NCBI RefSeq assembly: GCF_002895435.1
Contig: NZ_POYJ01000001.1
Coordinates: forward strand, 682,001-746,000
DNA length: 64,000 nucleotides
Origin: Aquimarina sediminis
GTDB taxonomy: Bacteria; Bacteroidota; Bacteroidia; Flavobacteriales; Flavobacteriaceae
Direction of reading: 5' to 3'
Shown here: positions 35,544 to 45,141 of the stretch, piece by piece
How the letters are laid out: each line of letters starts with the position of its first letter
Position numbering within the stretch: the first letter of the stretch is position 1
Translations under genes and position numbers: made by a program
The notes under the pieces: generated by a model
Database searches by the model: none
Told to the model about the DNA's origin: nothing
The model's input: only the letters and a program-made list of their open reading frames with translations

Positions 35544-36182
35544 TTATACTTTTTTTCCAAAATATTTTTTATCACTATCAGAAATAAGGGGGTCATCCAT
35601 CGCTCTTTTTGCCAGATCAATATGATCTGCTTCATTATAATGAAATAACAAAGTATATAATTCTGCTATAGATATTCCTTCAAAGTTTTCCTTCTCTAAA
35701 GTAAATTCATCACCAGCAGAAACCAAACCTTCTTTAATGACTCGAACATACACACCAGATAACAAAGAATCTATCATTTGTTTAATTACAGCAGGATTTT
35801 CAAAACGAATTCCCAGTTTATAACAAGGTTGTCTTGGGCGAGAGATCTGTACTGTTGCTTCTCCTAACTTATAAATAGAACCAATTTTTACCTTTTTTTC
35901 GTCAAAACCTTCTATTGTGAGATTTTCACCAAACATTCCATTATTCCAGTCTAAATCTGGATATTTCATTTCCCAGTACGAATAATGATCCTTCGAATAC
36001 AAATAACAAGCTTTATCAACTCCTCCATGGTATCTCCTATCAATTACATTATCATTCTGAACATCTTCCTTACCTAAATATATAGGAACCTCTGTAGGAT
36101 ATTTATAAATCCCTGTTTTTTCTTCTTTTCCTCTCCACATTATTGTCTTGGATTCACCAATATTTGTAGATAATACCTTCAT
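35544..36182 (-). CDS. MOSC-domain protein (YiiM-like)
   Basis: A 212-residue protein with a MOSC domain: 'GKEEKTGIYKYP', 'YHGGVDKACYLYSKDHY', 'FGENLTIEGFDEKKV' and the conserved cysteine in 'RPRQPCYKLGIRF'. A C-terminal helical extension ('ISIAELYTLLFHYNEAD') is that of the YiiM family. MOSC proteins bind a molybdenum cofactor and reduce N-hydroxylated compounds. It is four bases downstream of the TruA-like gene, in the same operon. Confidence 0.9.
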   Translation of the reverse strand: MKVLSTNIGESKTIMWRGKEEKTGIYKYPTEVPIYLGKEDVQNDNVIDRRYHGGVDKACYLYSKDHYSYWEMKYPDLDWNNGMFGENLTIEGFDEKKVKIGSIYKLGEATVQISRPRQPCYKLGIRFENPAVIKQMIDSLLSGVYVRVIKEGLVSAGDEFTLEKENFEGISIAELYTLLFHYNEADHIDLAKRAMDDPLISDSDKKYFGKKV

Positions 36183-36185
36183 ATT

Positions 36186-36974
36186 TTAATTTTTAAATTC
36201 AACTGAGTTTAATATTAACCCTGAGCCGGGTACAATATGTTCTAGTGTAATTTCTTCTGCATTAGGATCTAACGTTTGTTTAAAAAAATCTAAACTAATT
36301 TTATCTTTCCCTAAGTCCAACAATGCTCCCATCATCAGTCTAATTTGATTTCTTTTAAACCCTTCGCCTTTAACTTGTAACATATAACTCTCCTTCGGAA
36401 AAAAATTAGCCGTATAAACATCATTCTTTTTAATTTCGCAATGAAATATTTCTCCTTCCAAAATTGTGTTTTCTGAAGGTCGATGGCAATACGATCTAAA
36501 GTTATGCTTCCCTTCAAATAATTTTGCAGCTTTTTGCATTAAAGATATATCTAATTCATCAACAATATTATACATAAAAGGGGCACAAAATGGATGGAAT
36601 TTCTCTCCATAAGAAAACAAATATAAATACTCTTTTACTTTTGGAGATTGAATAATATTAAATTTTTCGTCAGTTTGCTGAATACTTAAAGCTTTAATGT
36701 CCTGAGGAAGGTTTTGATTAAATAATAAGAAGAAAACCTCTTCTTCAATAGGAGTATGATCTACAAATAATTCTATGTATGTTTCATTAGCCGATACCTT
36801 GGCATCAGTTCTTCCGGTAGCCAAAATCTTAAAGTTTTTATGTTCGAGGACATAAGTAATTGTTCTCTCGACCATACGTTGTAATGTATTAACTGTAGGT
36901 TGTTTCTGCCAACCATGATATCTAAAACCTAGATATTGTAACTGAATGAGATAATAGAAGCGTTTACGAAACAT
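36186..36974 (-). CDS. truA: TruA-like tRNA pseudouridine synthase
   Basis: A 262-residue protein of the TruA family. It keeps 'GWQKQP..NTLQRMVE', catalytic Asp57 in 'LATGRTDAKVSA', and the C-terminal 'FKRNQIRLMMGALLDLG'. The active-site loop normally reads GRTDAGVHA; here Gly and His are replaced by Lys and Ser, and 'YCHRPSENTI' replaces the usual 'F....S' segment. It would modify U38-40 of the tRNA anticodon arm, but the loop changes suggest a divergent paralogue. It heads an operon with the MOSC and mutarotase-like genes. Confidence 0.85.
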   Translation of the reverse strand: MFRKRFYYLIQLQYLGFRYHGWQKQPTVNTLQRMVERTITYVLEHKNFKILATGRTDAKVSANETYIELFVDHTPIEEEVFFLLFNQNLPQDIKALSIQQTDEKFNIIQSPKVKEYLYLFSYGEKFHPFCAPFMYNIVDELDISLMQKAAKLFEGKHNFRSYCHRPSENTILEGEIFHCEIKKNDVYTANFFPKESYMLQVKGEGFKRNQIRLMMGALLDLGKDKISLDFFKQTLDPNAEEITLEHIVPGSGLILNSVEFKN

Positions 36975-37081
36975 TAGGTATTTGTTTAAATAAGTGTCCG
37001 AATATAGATAAATTATGCATTTTACCGATAATTCGCGATTTTTTAATTAAAAAATCATGTTAACACCATCTTATAATTTGT

Positions 37082-37089
37082 TATATTTG
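37082..37089 (+). promoter_or_regulatory. -7 promoter element of the LysM gene
   Basis: TATATTTG matches TAnnTTTG and lies 38 bases before the ATG at 37127. The expected -33 TTTG is not present; TGTTAAC at 37059 is at the right distance but a poor match. Confidence 0.45.
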
Positions 37090-37126
37090 GATAAAGCTAA
37101 TTAATAATTTAAAATCAAACTTAGTT

Positions 37127-37504
37127 ATGGTAAAAGCAAAATATCAAAGTGTTCTGGATTTAGGACAAAAATTAAATATCCAGGACGGAGATGTATCTGA
37201 AGAAAATGGAACTCTTAAGATTAAAGGTACTGCAAATACCCAGTATGAAAAAAATCTACTTTGGGATGAAATAAAAGAAATAGGAGGAGATTCTCCTTCT
37301 GATATTCTTGCTGATATCAAAGTAGCTGATGAGTCTGTTTATCATAGACATACTGTAAAAAGTGGAGAGTCTTTAAGTAAAATTGCAAAGCACTATTACG
37401 GAGACCCTATGAAATATAAGGCGATATTCGAAGCAAACACCAACATCCTTAAAAGCCCTGATGTTATTCACCCAGATCAGGAACTTATTATACCAAATCT
37501 CTAA
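37127..37504 (+). CDS. LysM-domain protein, Kbp/YgaU-like
   Basis: A 125-residue protein with an N-terminal BON-like segment (about 10-70; 'DGDVSEENGTLKIKGTANT') and a C-terminal LysM domain ('RHTVKSGESLSKIAKHYYGD' to 'LIIPNL', about 74-125). There is no signal peptide. The arrangement is that of the E. coli potassium-binding protein Kbp and of many Bacteroidota homologues. A strong terminator follows, so it is monocistronic. Confidence 0.87.
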   Translation: MVKAKYQSVLDLGQKLNIQDGDVSEENGTLKIKGTANTQYEKNLLWDEIKEIGGDSPSDILADIKVADESVYHRHTVKSGESLSKIAKHYYGDPMKYKAIFEANTNILKSPDVIHPDQELIIPNL

Positions 37505-37530
37505 ACAATTTTTTTAGTTTATAAAACCAT

Positions 37531-37560
37531 AAAAAAGCTGCCTTGTTGGGCGGCTTTTTT
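37531..37560 (+). terminator. Intrinsic terminator after the LysM gene
   Basis: AAAAAAGCTGCC and GGGCGGCTTTTTT form a GC-rich stem around TTGTT and end in a T run, 27 bases after the stop codon. Confidence 0.9.
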
Positions 37561-37725
37561 ATTGGTTTGGGTTGTTACGCGACACAACACATTGCGATTT
37601 TGATAATTTTACTAGTCAAATAACCTATTATTTTGTATTTCATCGAAAAACAAAAGGTCTTTTCCTTAAAAAACATATTTCATTATGGTTTTACCGTATT
37701 TTTGTGATGCCTTAATTACTACGAT

Positions 37726-38076
37726 ATGAAAAGACTATTACTTATATTTTGTTTGTTTACTGTGGTAAATAATTACTCACAATCTTTATCCAAAACTAAT
37801 ATCATTTATGAACGTAAGGATCAAATTGTATTAAACGATGGTCGACAATACGAGATTTTGGTGAATAAACCATTTTATTTAGTTTCTGATACTAGTATAA
37901 AAAAGTACAAACAAGTCTCAGACCATGTTTTTAGATTAAATCGAGTTTTGATTCTAAGAGGGGATAATAAATACACAGAGCTAATTGAATGGGTTAAAGA
38001 AGACATGAAGCTATATGAATCCCGTGAGCCTATAAACCAAGGCCTTGACAAAAATGTTATATCAGATTCTTTTTAG
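37726..38076 (+). CDS. Small exported protein, unknown function
   Basis: A 116-residue protein with a signal peptide (1-18, 'CLFTVVNNYSQ') and a polar mature part without cysteines or known motifs. It is not next to a related gene; cmk converges on it. A conserved hypothetical secreted protein is all that can be said. Confidence 0.6.
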   Translation: MKRLLLIFCLFTVVNNYSQSLSKTNIIYERKDQIVLNDGRQYEILVNKPFYLVSDTSIKKYKQVSDHVFRLNRVLILRGDNKYTELIEWVKEDMKLYESREPINQGLDKNVISDSF

Positions 38077-38084
38077 CATTCCAA

Positions 38085-38160
38085 AACATTAGTATTGATC
38101 GTGACAGAGTAGAATATTTCATATTGATTTAGAAAACTAAGTCGTCTAAATACTAATGTT
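38085..38160. repeat. Wide inverted repeat between convergent genes
   Basis: AACATTAGTATT (38085-38096) and AATACTAATGTT (38149-38160) are perfect inverted copies 52 bases apart, with no T run. It separates the convergent secreted-protein and cmk genes and may form a large hairpin. Confidence 0.6.
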
Positions 38161-38186
38161 ACTATCACAATACAACAACCTAAAAG

Positions 38187-38885
38187 TTAAGCTTTTGCTA
38201 TTGTTTCTTTTGCTAATTTCAAAATTTGTTCAAACTGTTGTTGGAGTGTGAGATTAGAATTGTCAATTTTGATAGCATCCTCAGCTTTTCTAAGAGGAGA
38301 ATCTTTTCTCGTGCTATCTATGTGATCACGATTTACAACATTCTTTAAAACATCTTCGTAGGTCACATTTTCTCCCCTCTCATTAAGTTCTAGAAATCTA
38401 CGTTCTGCTCTATCTTTTGCAGTAGCTGTCATAAACAACTTAAGCTCGGCATTAGGAAAAACAACAGTCCCAATATCCCTACCATCCATTACAATTCCTT
38501 TGTCTTCACCCATTTTTTGTTGCTGTTCTACCAACTTCTTACGTACTTTAGAAACCGCAGCTATTTTGCTTACATGTCTTGAAACTTCAAGGGTTCTAAT
38601 TTGGCGTTCTATATTTTCGTCATTAAGTAAAACCTCGGCTAATCCCGTCTGAGGATTAATTTTAAACTTGAGATAAATTTTATCAAGGTTGTTTTCTAGT
38701 GCCTTTTGATCAAAATGAGATTCATCGATAAATCCGTTTCTCATTGCATACAACGAAACCGCACGATACATTGCCCCTGTATCTACATATATATATTCTA
38801 GTGCTTTGGCCAATTGCTTAGCTACTGTACTTTTGCCAGTTGAAGAATGACCATCAATGGCAATGATAATCTGTTTTTCGCCCAA
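38187..38885 (-). CDS. cmk: Cytidylate kinase
   Basis: A 232-residue (d)CMP kinase. The P-loop 'IAIDGHSSTGKSTVAK' is at the N-terminus, then 'YVDTGAMYRAVSL', 'IVMDGRDIGTVVFPNAELKLF' (in parts) and the lid 'DRAERRFLEL'. It phosphorylates CMP and dCMP. The start is uncertain: TTG at 38885 gives a family-typical beginning ('GEKQIIIAIDGH'), while TTG at 38918 adds 11 residues of no family support; there is no ATG. The gene is transcribed alone. Confidence 0.93.
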   Translation of the reverse strand: MGEKQIIIAIDGHSSTGKSTVAKQLAKALEYIYVDTGAMYRAVSLYAMRNGFIDESHFDQKALENNLDKIYLKFKINPQTGLAEVLLNDENIERQIRTLEVSRHVSKIAAVSKVRKKLVEQQQKMGEDKGIVMDGRDIGTVVFPNAELKLFMTATAKDRAERRFLELNERGENVTYEDVLKNVVNRDHIDSTRKDSPLRKAEDAIKIDNSNLTLQQQFEQILKLAKETIAKA

Positions 38886-39150
38886 TTTTTTATAAATAAT
38901 TTGTTTATCGAAAACCAAAAGTAAACCAAACTATCTGGAAAATATAAATTTGCATTAAAAAATATATCTTTTAAGAAGTTTTTTACCTTGTTACTATCAC
39001 TTTTTAACTGAGAATCGTTGTAAAAAACAGCTACAAATACAATATTTATACCTTACTTAAGTTATTTATCATCAAACCCCTTTTTGCATGAATGTAAGTT
39101 ACTTTAATTAGACCTTAAATCACATACATATTAATCTAAGTACACTTATC

Positions 39151-40188
39151 ATGGGCTTTTTTGATTTTTTAAACCAAAAAATTGCAATAGATCTTGGCAC
39201 TTCTAACACACTTATTACTCACAAAGGGAAAATAGTAGTAGATAATCCTTCTATCGTAGCGATACACCAAATCACTGGAAAAATTATTGCTGTAGGTATG
39301 GAAGCTGGAATGATGCGAGGAAAAATCAATAAAAATATAAAAACAGTATACCCATTCAATAATGGGGTCATATCTAATTTTGATGCTGCAGAAAAAATGC
39401 TTAAAACATTTATTAAAAAGCTATCTCCTTTTAATCCTTCAGTTTTTTCTTCTTCGTACAATATGATTATTTCTATACCCTGTGGAAGCACCGAAGTAGA
39501 AATGAGAGCTGTACATGAATCTGCAAAACGGCTTAACGCCAAAAATATATTTTTAATACATGAACCTATTGCCGCAGCAATTGGTGGAGGGATCGATGTA
39601 TTAGAACCAAAAGGAAATATGGTAGTTGATATTGGAGGAGGAACTACAGAAATTGCAGTTATTTCTTTAGGCAAAATAATCAGCGGACAATCCTTAAAGA
39701 TTGCTGGGAATGTTTTTAATGAAAATATTGTTCAATATATACGTGAGTCTCGTAATTTACATATAGGAGAATCAATGGCAGAAAAGATTAAAATAAGAAT
39801 TGGTTCTGCCGTAAGTAAATTAGATTTCCCCCCTGATAAAATGGCCGTTGAAGGAAGAGATTTGCTAACCGGAAAGCCAAAACAAATACTGATATCGTAT
39901 AAAGAAATTGAAAAGAGTCTTCACAAATCAATCATGCAAATTGAAAATGCAATTATAGAAACCCTTTCTGAAATTCCTCCTGAAATCTCTGCAGACATCT
40001 ATAAATCTGGTATTTACTTAACTGGTGGAGGATCAATGCTAAGAGGTCTAGATGAACGATTATCTAGGGCTACCGAGTTGCCTGTTCATCTGGGCGATCA
40101 ACCACTTAAAACTGTAGTAAAAGGAAGCGAAAAGGTTTTGAAAAACTTGGATTTATATATAGATGTTCTAGTCAAAAAAAGAAGGTAA
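39151..40188 (+). CDS. mreB: Rod shape-determining protein MreB
   Basis: A 345-residue actin-like ATPase. Conserved elements are 'IAIDLGTSNTLI' (phosphate 1), 'FEPIAAAIGGGI'-type 'HEPIAAAIGGGID', 'MVVDIGGGTTEIAVISLG' (phosphate 2) and 'LTGGGSMLRGLDERL' (adenosine). It organises cell-wall synthesis on the inner face of the membrane. It is not followed by mreC/mreD, so it is likely an additional MreB copy or a rearranged locus. A bidirectional terminator separates it from lon. Confidence 0.93.
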   Translation: MGFFDFLNQKIAIDLGTSNTLITHKGKIVVDNPSIVAIHQITGKIIAVGMEAGMMRGKINKNIKTVYPFNNGVISNFDAAEKMLKTFIKKLSPFNPSVFSSSYNMIISIPCGSTEVEMRAVHESAKRLNAKNIFLIHEPIAAAIGGGIDVLEPKGNMVVDIGGGTTEIAVISLGKIISGQSLKIAGNVFNENIVQYIRESRNLHIGESMAEKIKIRIGSAVSKLDFPPDKMAVEGRDLLTGKPKQILISYKEIEKSLHKSIMQIENAIIETLSEIPPEISADIYKSGIYLTGGGSMLRGLDERLSRATELPVHLGDQPLKTVVKGSEKVLKNLDLYIDVLVKKRR

Positions 40189-40204
40189 ATTAGATTATTT
40201 TTAA

Positions 40205-40242
40205 TAAAAAAGCCTGAATATCATAGATATTCAGGCTTTTTT
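40205..40242. terminator. Bidirectional terminator between mreB and lon
   Basis: AAAAAAGCCTGAATATC and GATATTCAGGCTTTTTT form a perfect stem with loop ATA, with A and T runs on the outside. mreB and lon converge on it. Confidence 0.95.
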
Positions 40243-40259
40243 ATTAGTTACCAATTTAT

Positions 40260-42710
40260 TTATAGCTTCTTCGCATTCTTAACTTTAGTATTCGTTATTG
40301 CGAGTTTAAGAACATCACTCATTTCTTTTACATAATGAAATTTAAGTCCTTTTAGATATTCAGATTTAATCTCTTCGATATCTCGCCTGTTATCTTCACA
40401 AAGTAATATTTCTTTTATATGAGCTCTTTTTGCCGCAAGAATCTTTTCTTTTATTCCTCCTACAGGTAATACCTTTCCTCTTAATGTTATCTCACCTGTC
40501 ATAGCGAGACTTTTCTTTACCTTTTGTTGTGTAAACAAAGAAACCAAAGAAGTAAGCATTGTTACTCCTGCACTAGGTCCATCTTTTGGTGTAGCACCCT
40601 CAGGAACATGTATATGTACATTGTAAGATTCAAAGATCTCTGGTTTAATCCCCAAATCTACCGCATTTGCTTTGATATACTCCATTGCGATAGTCGCTGA
40701 TTCTTTCATTACTTTCCCTAAGTTACCAGTAATTGTCAAATTTCCTTTACCTTTAGAAAGAATAGACTCTATAAAAAGGATATCTCCACCTACACTTGTC
40801 CATGCTAACCCGGTTACAACTCCTGCTACATCGTTACTTTCATATTTATCACGTTCTAACTTAGGAGCACCCAGAACTTCTATAATATCCTCATTACTAA
40901 TTTTTACATTATACTCCTCTTCCATTGCTATGTTTTTGGCTGCATAACGTACCATTTTGGCAATCTGTTTTTCTAAACCACGTACTCCAGATTCCCTAGT
41001 ATATCCTTCTACTATTTTTTCGAATTGAGGTTTTCCTATTTTTATGTGTGATTTGTCTAATCCATGTTCTTCTAGTTGTTTTGGTAGAAGGTGTTGTTTA
41101 GCTATCTCCACTTTTTCTTCAATAGTATATCCTGTAACATTGATAATTTCCATTCGATCACGGAGTGCAGGCTGAATGGTTCCTAAACTATTAGAAGTAG
41201 CGATAAACATCACTTTAGAAAGATCAAATCCCATTTCAAGAAAATTATCATGAAATTCAGAATTTTGCTCTGGATCCAAAACTTCTAACAAAGCAGAAGA
41301 TGGATCTCCTTGATTACCTACCGAAAGCTTATCTATCTCATCCAATACAAAAACAGGGTTACTGGTACCTGCTTTTTTAAGACTTTGGATAATTCTTCCT
41401 GGCATTGCACCTATATATGTTTTTCTATGCCCTCGTATTTCGGCCTCATCTCTTAATCCTCCAAGTGATATTCTTACATATTCTCTACCAAGGGCTTCTG
41501 CAATAGACTTACCTAATGATGTTTTACCTACTCCCGGAGGTCCATACAGGCACAATATCGGAGATTTCATATCATTGCGCAGTTTTAATACTGCGAGATA
41601 CTCTATAATACGACGTTTTACCTCGTCTAGCCCATAATGGTCTCTATCTAATACTTTTTTAGCTCGTTTAAGGTCAAATTTATCCTTACTAAACTCATTC
41701 CAAGGTAAATCCAAAAATAGATCCAGGTAGTTACGCTGTATAGAATATTCTGCAACCTGAGGATTCATGCGTTGCATCTTGGCAAGTTCTTTATCAAAAT
41801 GTACTTTTACCTTTTCGTCCCATTTTTTTTCTTTACTACGCACACGCATTTCCTCAATTTCATCTTCATGCGAAACCCCTCCTAGTTCTTCCTGGATGGT
41901 TTTCATCTGTTGATGTAAGAAATACTCTCTCTGTTGCTGGCTCATATCATGCTGAACCTTGCTTTGGATTACATTTTTGAGTTCTAGCTTTTGGAATTCT
42001 ACATTCATATATTTTAATGTAGCCAAAGCTCTCTTTTTCAAATCATTAATTTCTAACAATTTTTGCTTCTCTTCTACTGGAAGATTTAAATTAGAGGACA
42101 CAAAATTTATAAGAAAAGAATTACTCTCTATATTCTTTATTGCAAATGACGCTTCAGAAGGAATTGTAGGACTTTCTTTGATTATTTCTAGAGCTAAATC
42201 TTTAATAGAATCAATGATAGCACTAAATTCTTTATTTTCTTTAGCTGGTCTTGCTTCGGGAACCTCTTTAACTTTAGCTTTAATATAAGGATTTTCCTCC
42301 ACCACTTCATCAATATGAAATCGTTTTTTTCCTTGCAAGATAACCGTAGTATTACCATCTGGCATCTTTAACACCCTAAGTATTCGGGCTACTACTCCTA
42401 CTCTGTTAATATCTTTTAAAGAGGGGTTCTCTATACCCTCTTCTTTTTGAGAAACAACACCTATGGTTTTATTTCCGTTATTAGCTTCATTAAGAAGTTT
42501 TATAGATTTATCTCTCCCAGCGGTTATAGGGATAACTACACCAGGAAATAATACCGTATTCCTCAAAGGCAAAATAGGTAATATCTCAGGTAAATCTTCT
42601 TTATCTATTTCTTCTTCATCTTCGGGTGTCAATAATGGAATTAATTCTGCATCTTCATCAATTCCTTGAAATGACAAACTGTCAAGTGTCGTAAATTTGG
42701 TTTTCGCCAT
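40260..42710 (-). CDS. lon: ATP-dependent protease Lon
   Basis: An 816-residue Lon protease. The N-terminal LON substrate-binding domain ('[19 protein letters not shown]') is followed by a coiled coil, an AAA+ module (Walker A '[12 protein letters not shown]', Walker B 'VFVLDEID') and the S16 peptidase domain with catalytic Ser in '[10 protein letters not shown]' and Lys in '[13 protein letters not shown]'. It degrades misfolded and regulatory proteins in the cytoplasm. The gene is monocistronic and divergent from the sigma-factor operon. Confidence 0.97.
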   Translation of the reverse strand: MAKTKFTTLDSLSFQGIDEDAELIPLLTPEDEEEIDKEDLPEILPILPLRNTVLFPGVVIPITAGRDKSIKLLNEANNGNKTIGVVSQKEEGIENPSLKDINRVGVVARILRVLKMPDGNTTVILQGKKRFHIDEVVEENPYIKAKVKEVPEARPAKENKEFSAIIDSIKDLALEIIKESPTIPSEASFAIKNIESNSFLINFVSSNLNLPVEEKQKLLEINDLKKRALATLKYMNVEFQKLELKNVIQSKVQHDMSQQQREYFLHQQMKTIQEELGGVSHEDEIEEMRVRSKEKKWDEKVKVHFDKELAKMQRMNPQVAEYSIQRNYLDLFLDLPWNEFSKDKFDLKRAKKVLDRDHYGLDEVKRRIIEYLAVLKLRNDMKSPILCLYGPPGVGKTSLGKSIAEALGREYVRISLGGLRDEAEIRGHRKTYIGAMPGRIIQSLKKAGTSNPVFVLDEIDKLSVGNQGDPSSALLEVLDPEQNSEFHDNFLEMGFDLSKVMFIATSNSLGTIQPALRDRMEIINVTGYTIEEKVEIAKQHLLPKQLEEHGLDKSHIKIGKPQFEKIVEGYTRESGVRGLEKQIAKMVRYAAKNIAMEEEYNVKISNEDIIEVLGAPKLERDKYESNDVAGVVTGLAWTSVGGDILFIESILSKGKGNLTITGNLGKVMKESATIAMEYIKANAVDLGIKPEIFESYNVHIHVPEGATPKDGPSAGVTMLTSLVSLFTQQKVKKSLAMTGEITLRGKVLPVGGIKEKILAAKRAHIKEILLCEDNRRDIEEIKSEYLKGLKFHYVKEMSDVLKLAITNTKVKNAKKL

Positions 42711-42932
42711 AAGTATATATCAAAGTCATTTTGTCATTACCACAAAACGACATTCTTTTTTTAAATTTATTGAAACTCATTCAAAATCACATAAACCCAA
42801 ATAAAACGGGGGGTTCTTAAGTAATTTTGTTTTTTATAATTCAATTGTTATGCCATAAGTTTTAAAAATAATATTTAAAAACTGTAACAAAGCACATCTA
42901 TCTATATCTTTATGTAAAGTAAATTATTTTTT

Positions 42933-43481
42933 TTGTCACTAACCAAACTAAATACAGAGCAATTAATTGCGAAATGCCGCGAGCGAGATCAAAATGCGCA
43001 GCTCGAAACGTATAATCGTTATTATAAGGCAATGTACAACACAGCATTGAGAATTATAAAAGATACTGCAGAGGCGGAGGACATTATGCAAGAAGCTTTT
43101 TTGACAGCTTTTACAAAATTGTCAATGCTAGAAAACAATACTATGTTTGGAGCCTGGCTAAAGAAAATAGTTATTAATGCTAGCTTAACTGCATCACGTA
43201 AGAAAGATATCCATCGTGAAGTAGCGCTAGAAACTGTTGAATACGCTCTTACAGATAGCGTTGGAATACTAGAAGAAGACTTGTCATCTGTAAAAGCAAA
43301 AACAGTATTAAATACACTAACGCAACTAAAAGACAGCTATAGCACTGCATTATCATTACACCTCATAGAGGGGTATGATTATGAAGAGATCTGTCAAATA
43401 ATGAATATATCATATTCTAATTGTCGTACACTTATTTCGCGCGCAAAAGAAAGTTTACGAAAAAAATTACAATTTGTATGA
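42933..43481 (+). CDS. ECF-family RNA polymerase sigma factor
   Basis: A 182-residue sigma-70 ECF factor starting at TTG. Region 2 shows 'YNTALRIIKDTAEAEDIMQEAFLTAF' (in parts), and region 4 'LHLIEGYDYEEICQIMNISYSNCRTLISRAKESLRKKL'. Its stop overlaps the anti-sigma start (ATGA), so sigma and anti-sigma are made together. The downstream genes are envelope-associated, which suggests a cell-envelope stress response. The promoter of this operon has no clear consensus that I could read. Confidence 0.93.
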   Translation: MSLTKLNTEQLIAKCRERDQNAQLETYNRYYKAMYNTALRIIKDTAEAEDIMQEAFLTAFTKLSMLENNTMFGAWLKKIVINASLTASRKKDIHREVALETVEYALTDSVGILEEDLSSVKAKTVLNTLTQLKDSYSTALSLHLIEGYDYEEICQIMNISYSNCRTLISRAKESLRKKLQFV

Positions 43482-44044
43482 AAACTGATGAAATAGACAA
43501 ATTATTTGAGCATACTAAAGGTCAACTAGATATTCATGAACCATCTGTTGATCATCAATTGAAGTTTTTGGAAAAATTGAAACAACAAAATGAAACAAAA
43601 GTTGTTCATCTTAATCCAAAAAAAACAAATTGGTACAAACCTCTTATGATTGCAGCCTCAATCGCTGTGTTATTAGGAATGGTCACAATGACTTTTATGT
43701 TTGATTCTAAAAATGAGTTAGATTTAGCCAATGTTTCTCCTCAAATGCAAGAAACACAAAGCTTTTTTACCTCTGCTATTCAAGTGCAACTTGAAGAAAT
43801 TAATAAAGTTTCTTCTCCAGAAACACAAAAATTAGTTTTGGATGCAATGCATCAATTAGAAAAATTAGAATCTGATTATGAAGTATTAAAAAAAGATCTT
43901 TTTCATAGCGGAAATGATAAACGAGTGATAAGTGCTATGATTAAGAATTTTCAAAAACGTGCTAATCTACTAGATGAAGTGCTTCAAAAAATTAACAATA
44001 TTAACCAATTTAAAATATCAGAAAATGAAAGCTCTATACTATAA
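43478..44044 (+). CDS. Anti-sigma factor, membrane-anchored
   Basis: A 188-residue protein with a short cytoplasmic N-terminus (1-47, charged, binds sigma), one transmembrane helix (about 52-72, 'PLMIAASIAVLLGMVTMTFMF') and a helical extracytoplasmic part. No zinc-binding HxxxCxxC is present. Its place directly after the ECF gene with a four-base overlap identifies the role. It overlaps the next gene by 20 bases. The start at 43478 is the only ATG after the sigma stop that gives this product. Confidence 0.85.
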   Translation: MKTDEIDKLFEHTKGQLDIHEPSVDHQLKFLEKLKQQNETKVVHLNPKKTNWYKPLMIAASIAVLLGMVTMTFMFDSKNELDLANVSPQMQETQSFFTSAIQVQLEEINKVSSPETQKLVLDAMHQLEKLESDYEVLKKDLFHSGNDKRVISAMIKNFQKRANLLDEVLQKINNINQFKISENESSIL

Positions 44045-45116
44045 TATAATCCTGTTACTACTAATTCCAACAATGGTAATAGCAAGTAACGGAAATCTGA
44101 AAGGTAAATACACCAAAGAAAAAACATTGAAAAAAGATTTCTCTGTAAGTGCAAATGCTTTATTAAAAATTAATAACGATTATGGAAATTTGGATATAAC
44201 TTCCTGGAATGAAAACCGAATTGTTATGGAAATTAGTATTAAAGTAAGTGGTAATAATGAAGAAAAAGTAATTAAAAAACTTAAGTCAATTGATGTCGAT
44301 TTTGAATCATCTTCTCAAATGGTAAGTGCTAAAACTATTTTTAACAAAAGTGATAGTTCCTGGTGGGATAAATGGACAAGTGGCTGGAACAATGACCTAA
44401 ATATGAAAATTAACTATACGGTAAAAGTTCCTCTTACCAATAATATTGATCTTAATAATGATTATGGCAACATTACTCTTGATAAAATCAAAGGCAATGC
44501 AAAGATTAATTGTGATTATGGTCAAATCATTCTTGGTGAACTGTTTGGTAATGATAATTATATAAATATAGATTACACCAACAATAGTAGTATTGCGTAT
44601 ATAAAAAGAGGTAAAATCAATGCTGATTATTCTGATTTTGAAGTAGGTAATAGCAATAGAATTGACCTTAATGCAGATTATACACAGTCAAAATTTAAAA
44701 CCATTAAAACTTTAAATTACAACTGTGATTATGGAGCCATTCGTATTGAAAATGGTGGTAAAGTTGTAGGAGATTCGGATTATGTAAGTACTAAAATAGG
44801 CAGTATATCTGAAGAACTTAGCATCAATTCTGACTACGGGTCTATCAATGTGCAAACATTAAAATCTTCTTTTAAGAATGTAACAATTAAAACCGATTAT
44901 ACAGGTATCGATCTAGGATATGAGGATGGATCAGCATTTAACTTTAAAATAAGGACTTCTTATGGAGGTATAAAAGTAGATGAGAGTATAACGGTACAGA
45001 AAAAATATTCAAAAAGCTCTACTAAAGACTATCAAGGATATTATGGTCAATCAAATAGTCCTAATACTATCAATATAACCTCTAGTTATGGAGGGATCAA
45101 ATTAAGAAAAAACTAA
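44025..45116 (+). CDS. DUF4097-type beta-repeat envelope protein
   Basis: A 363-residue exported protein with signal peptide (1-20). The mature part is a right-handed beta-repeat built of the recurring motif 'DYGxIxL/I' ('NNDYGNLDI', 'NNDYGNITL', 'NCDYGQIIL', 'NCDYGAIRI', 'NSDYGSINV', 'TSYGGIKV', 'SSYGGIKL'), as in the DUF4097 family. It is thought to sit in the periplasm or outer membrane, with unknown ligand. Its position in the ECF operon suggests an envelope-stress role. Confidence 0.85.
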   Translation: MKALYYNIILLLLIPTMVIASNGNLKGKYTKEKTLKKDFSVSANALLKINNDYGNLDITSWNENRIVMEISIKVSGNNEEKVIKKLKSIDVDFESSSQMVSAKTIFNKSDSSWWDKWTSGWNNDLNMKINYTVKVPLTNNIDLNNDYGNITLDKIKGNAKINCDYGQIILGELFGNDNYINIDYTNNSSIAYIKRGKINADYSDFEVGNSNRIDLNADYTQSKFKTIKTLNYNCDYGAIRIENGGKVVGDSDYVSTKIGSISEELSINSDYGSINVQTLKSSFKNVTIKTDYTGIDLGYEDGSAFNFKIRTSYGGIKVDESITVQKKYSKSSTKDYQGYYGQSNSPNTINITSSYGGIKLRKN

Positions 45117-45141
45117 TACAACAAAACATCAAATCAATAAA

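Noticed and set aside
39219-39674. 151-residue minus-strand open frame
   Set aside because: It is antisense to conserved mreB motifs and is serine/isoleucine-rich as expected of a shadow frame.
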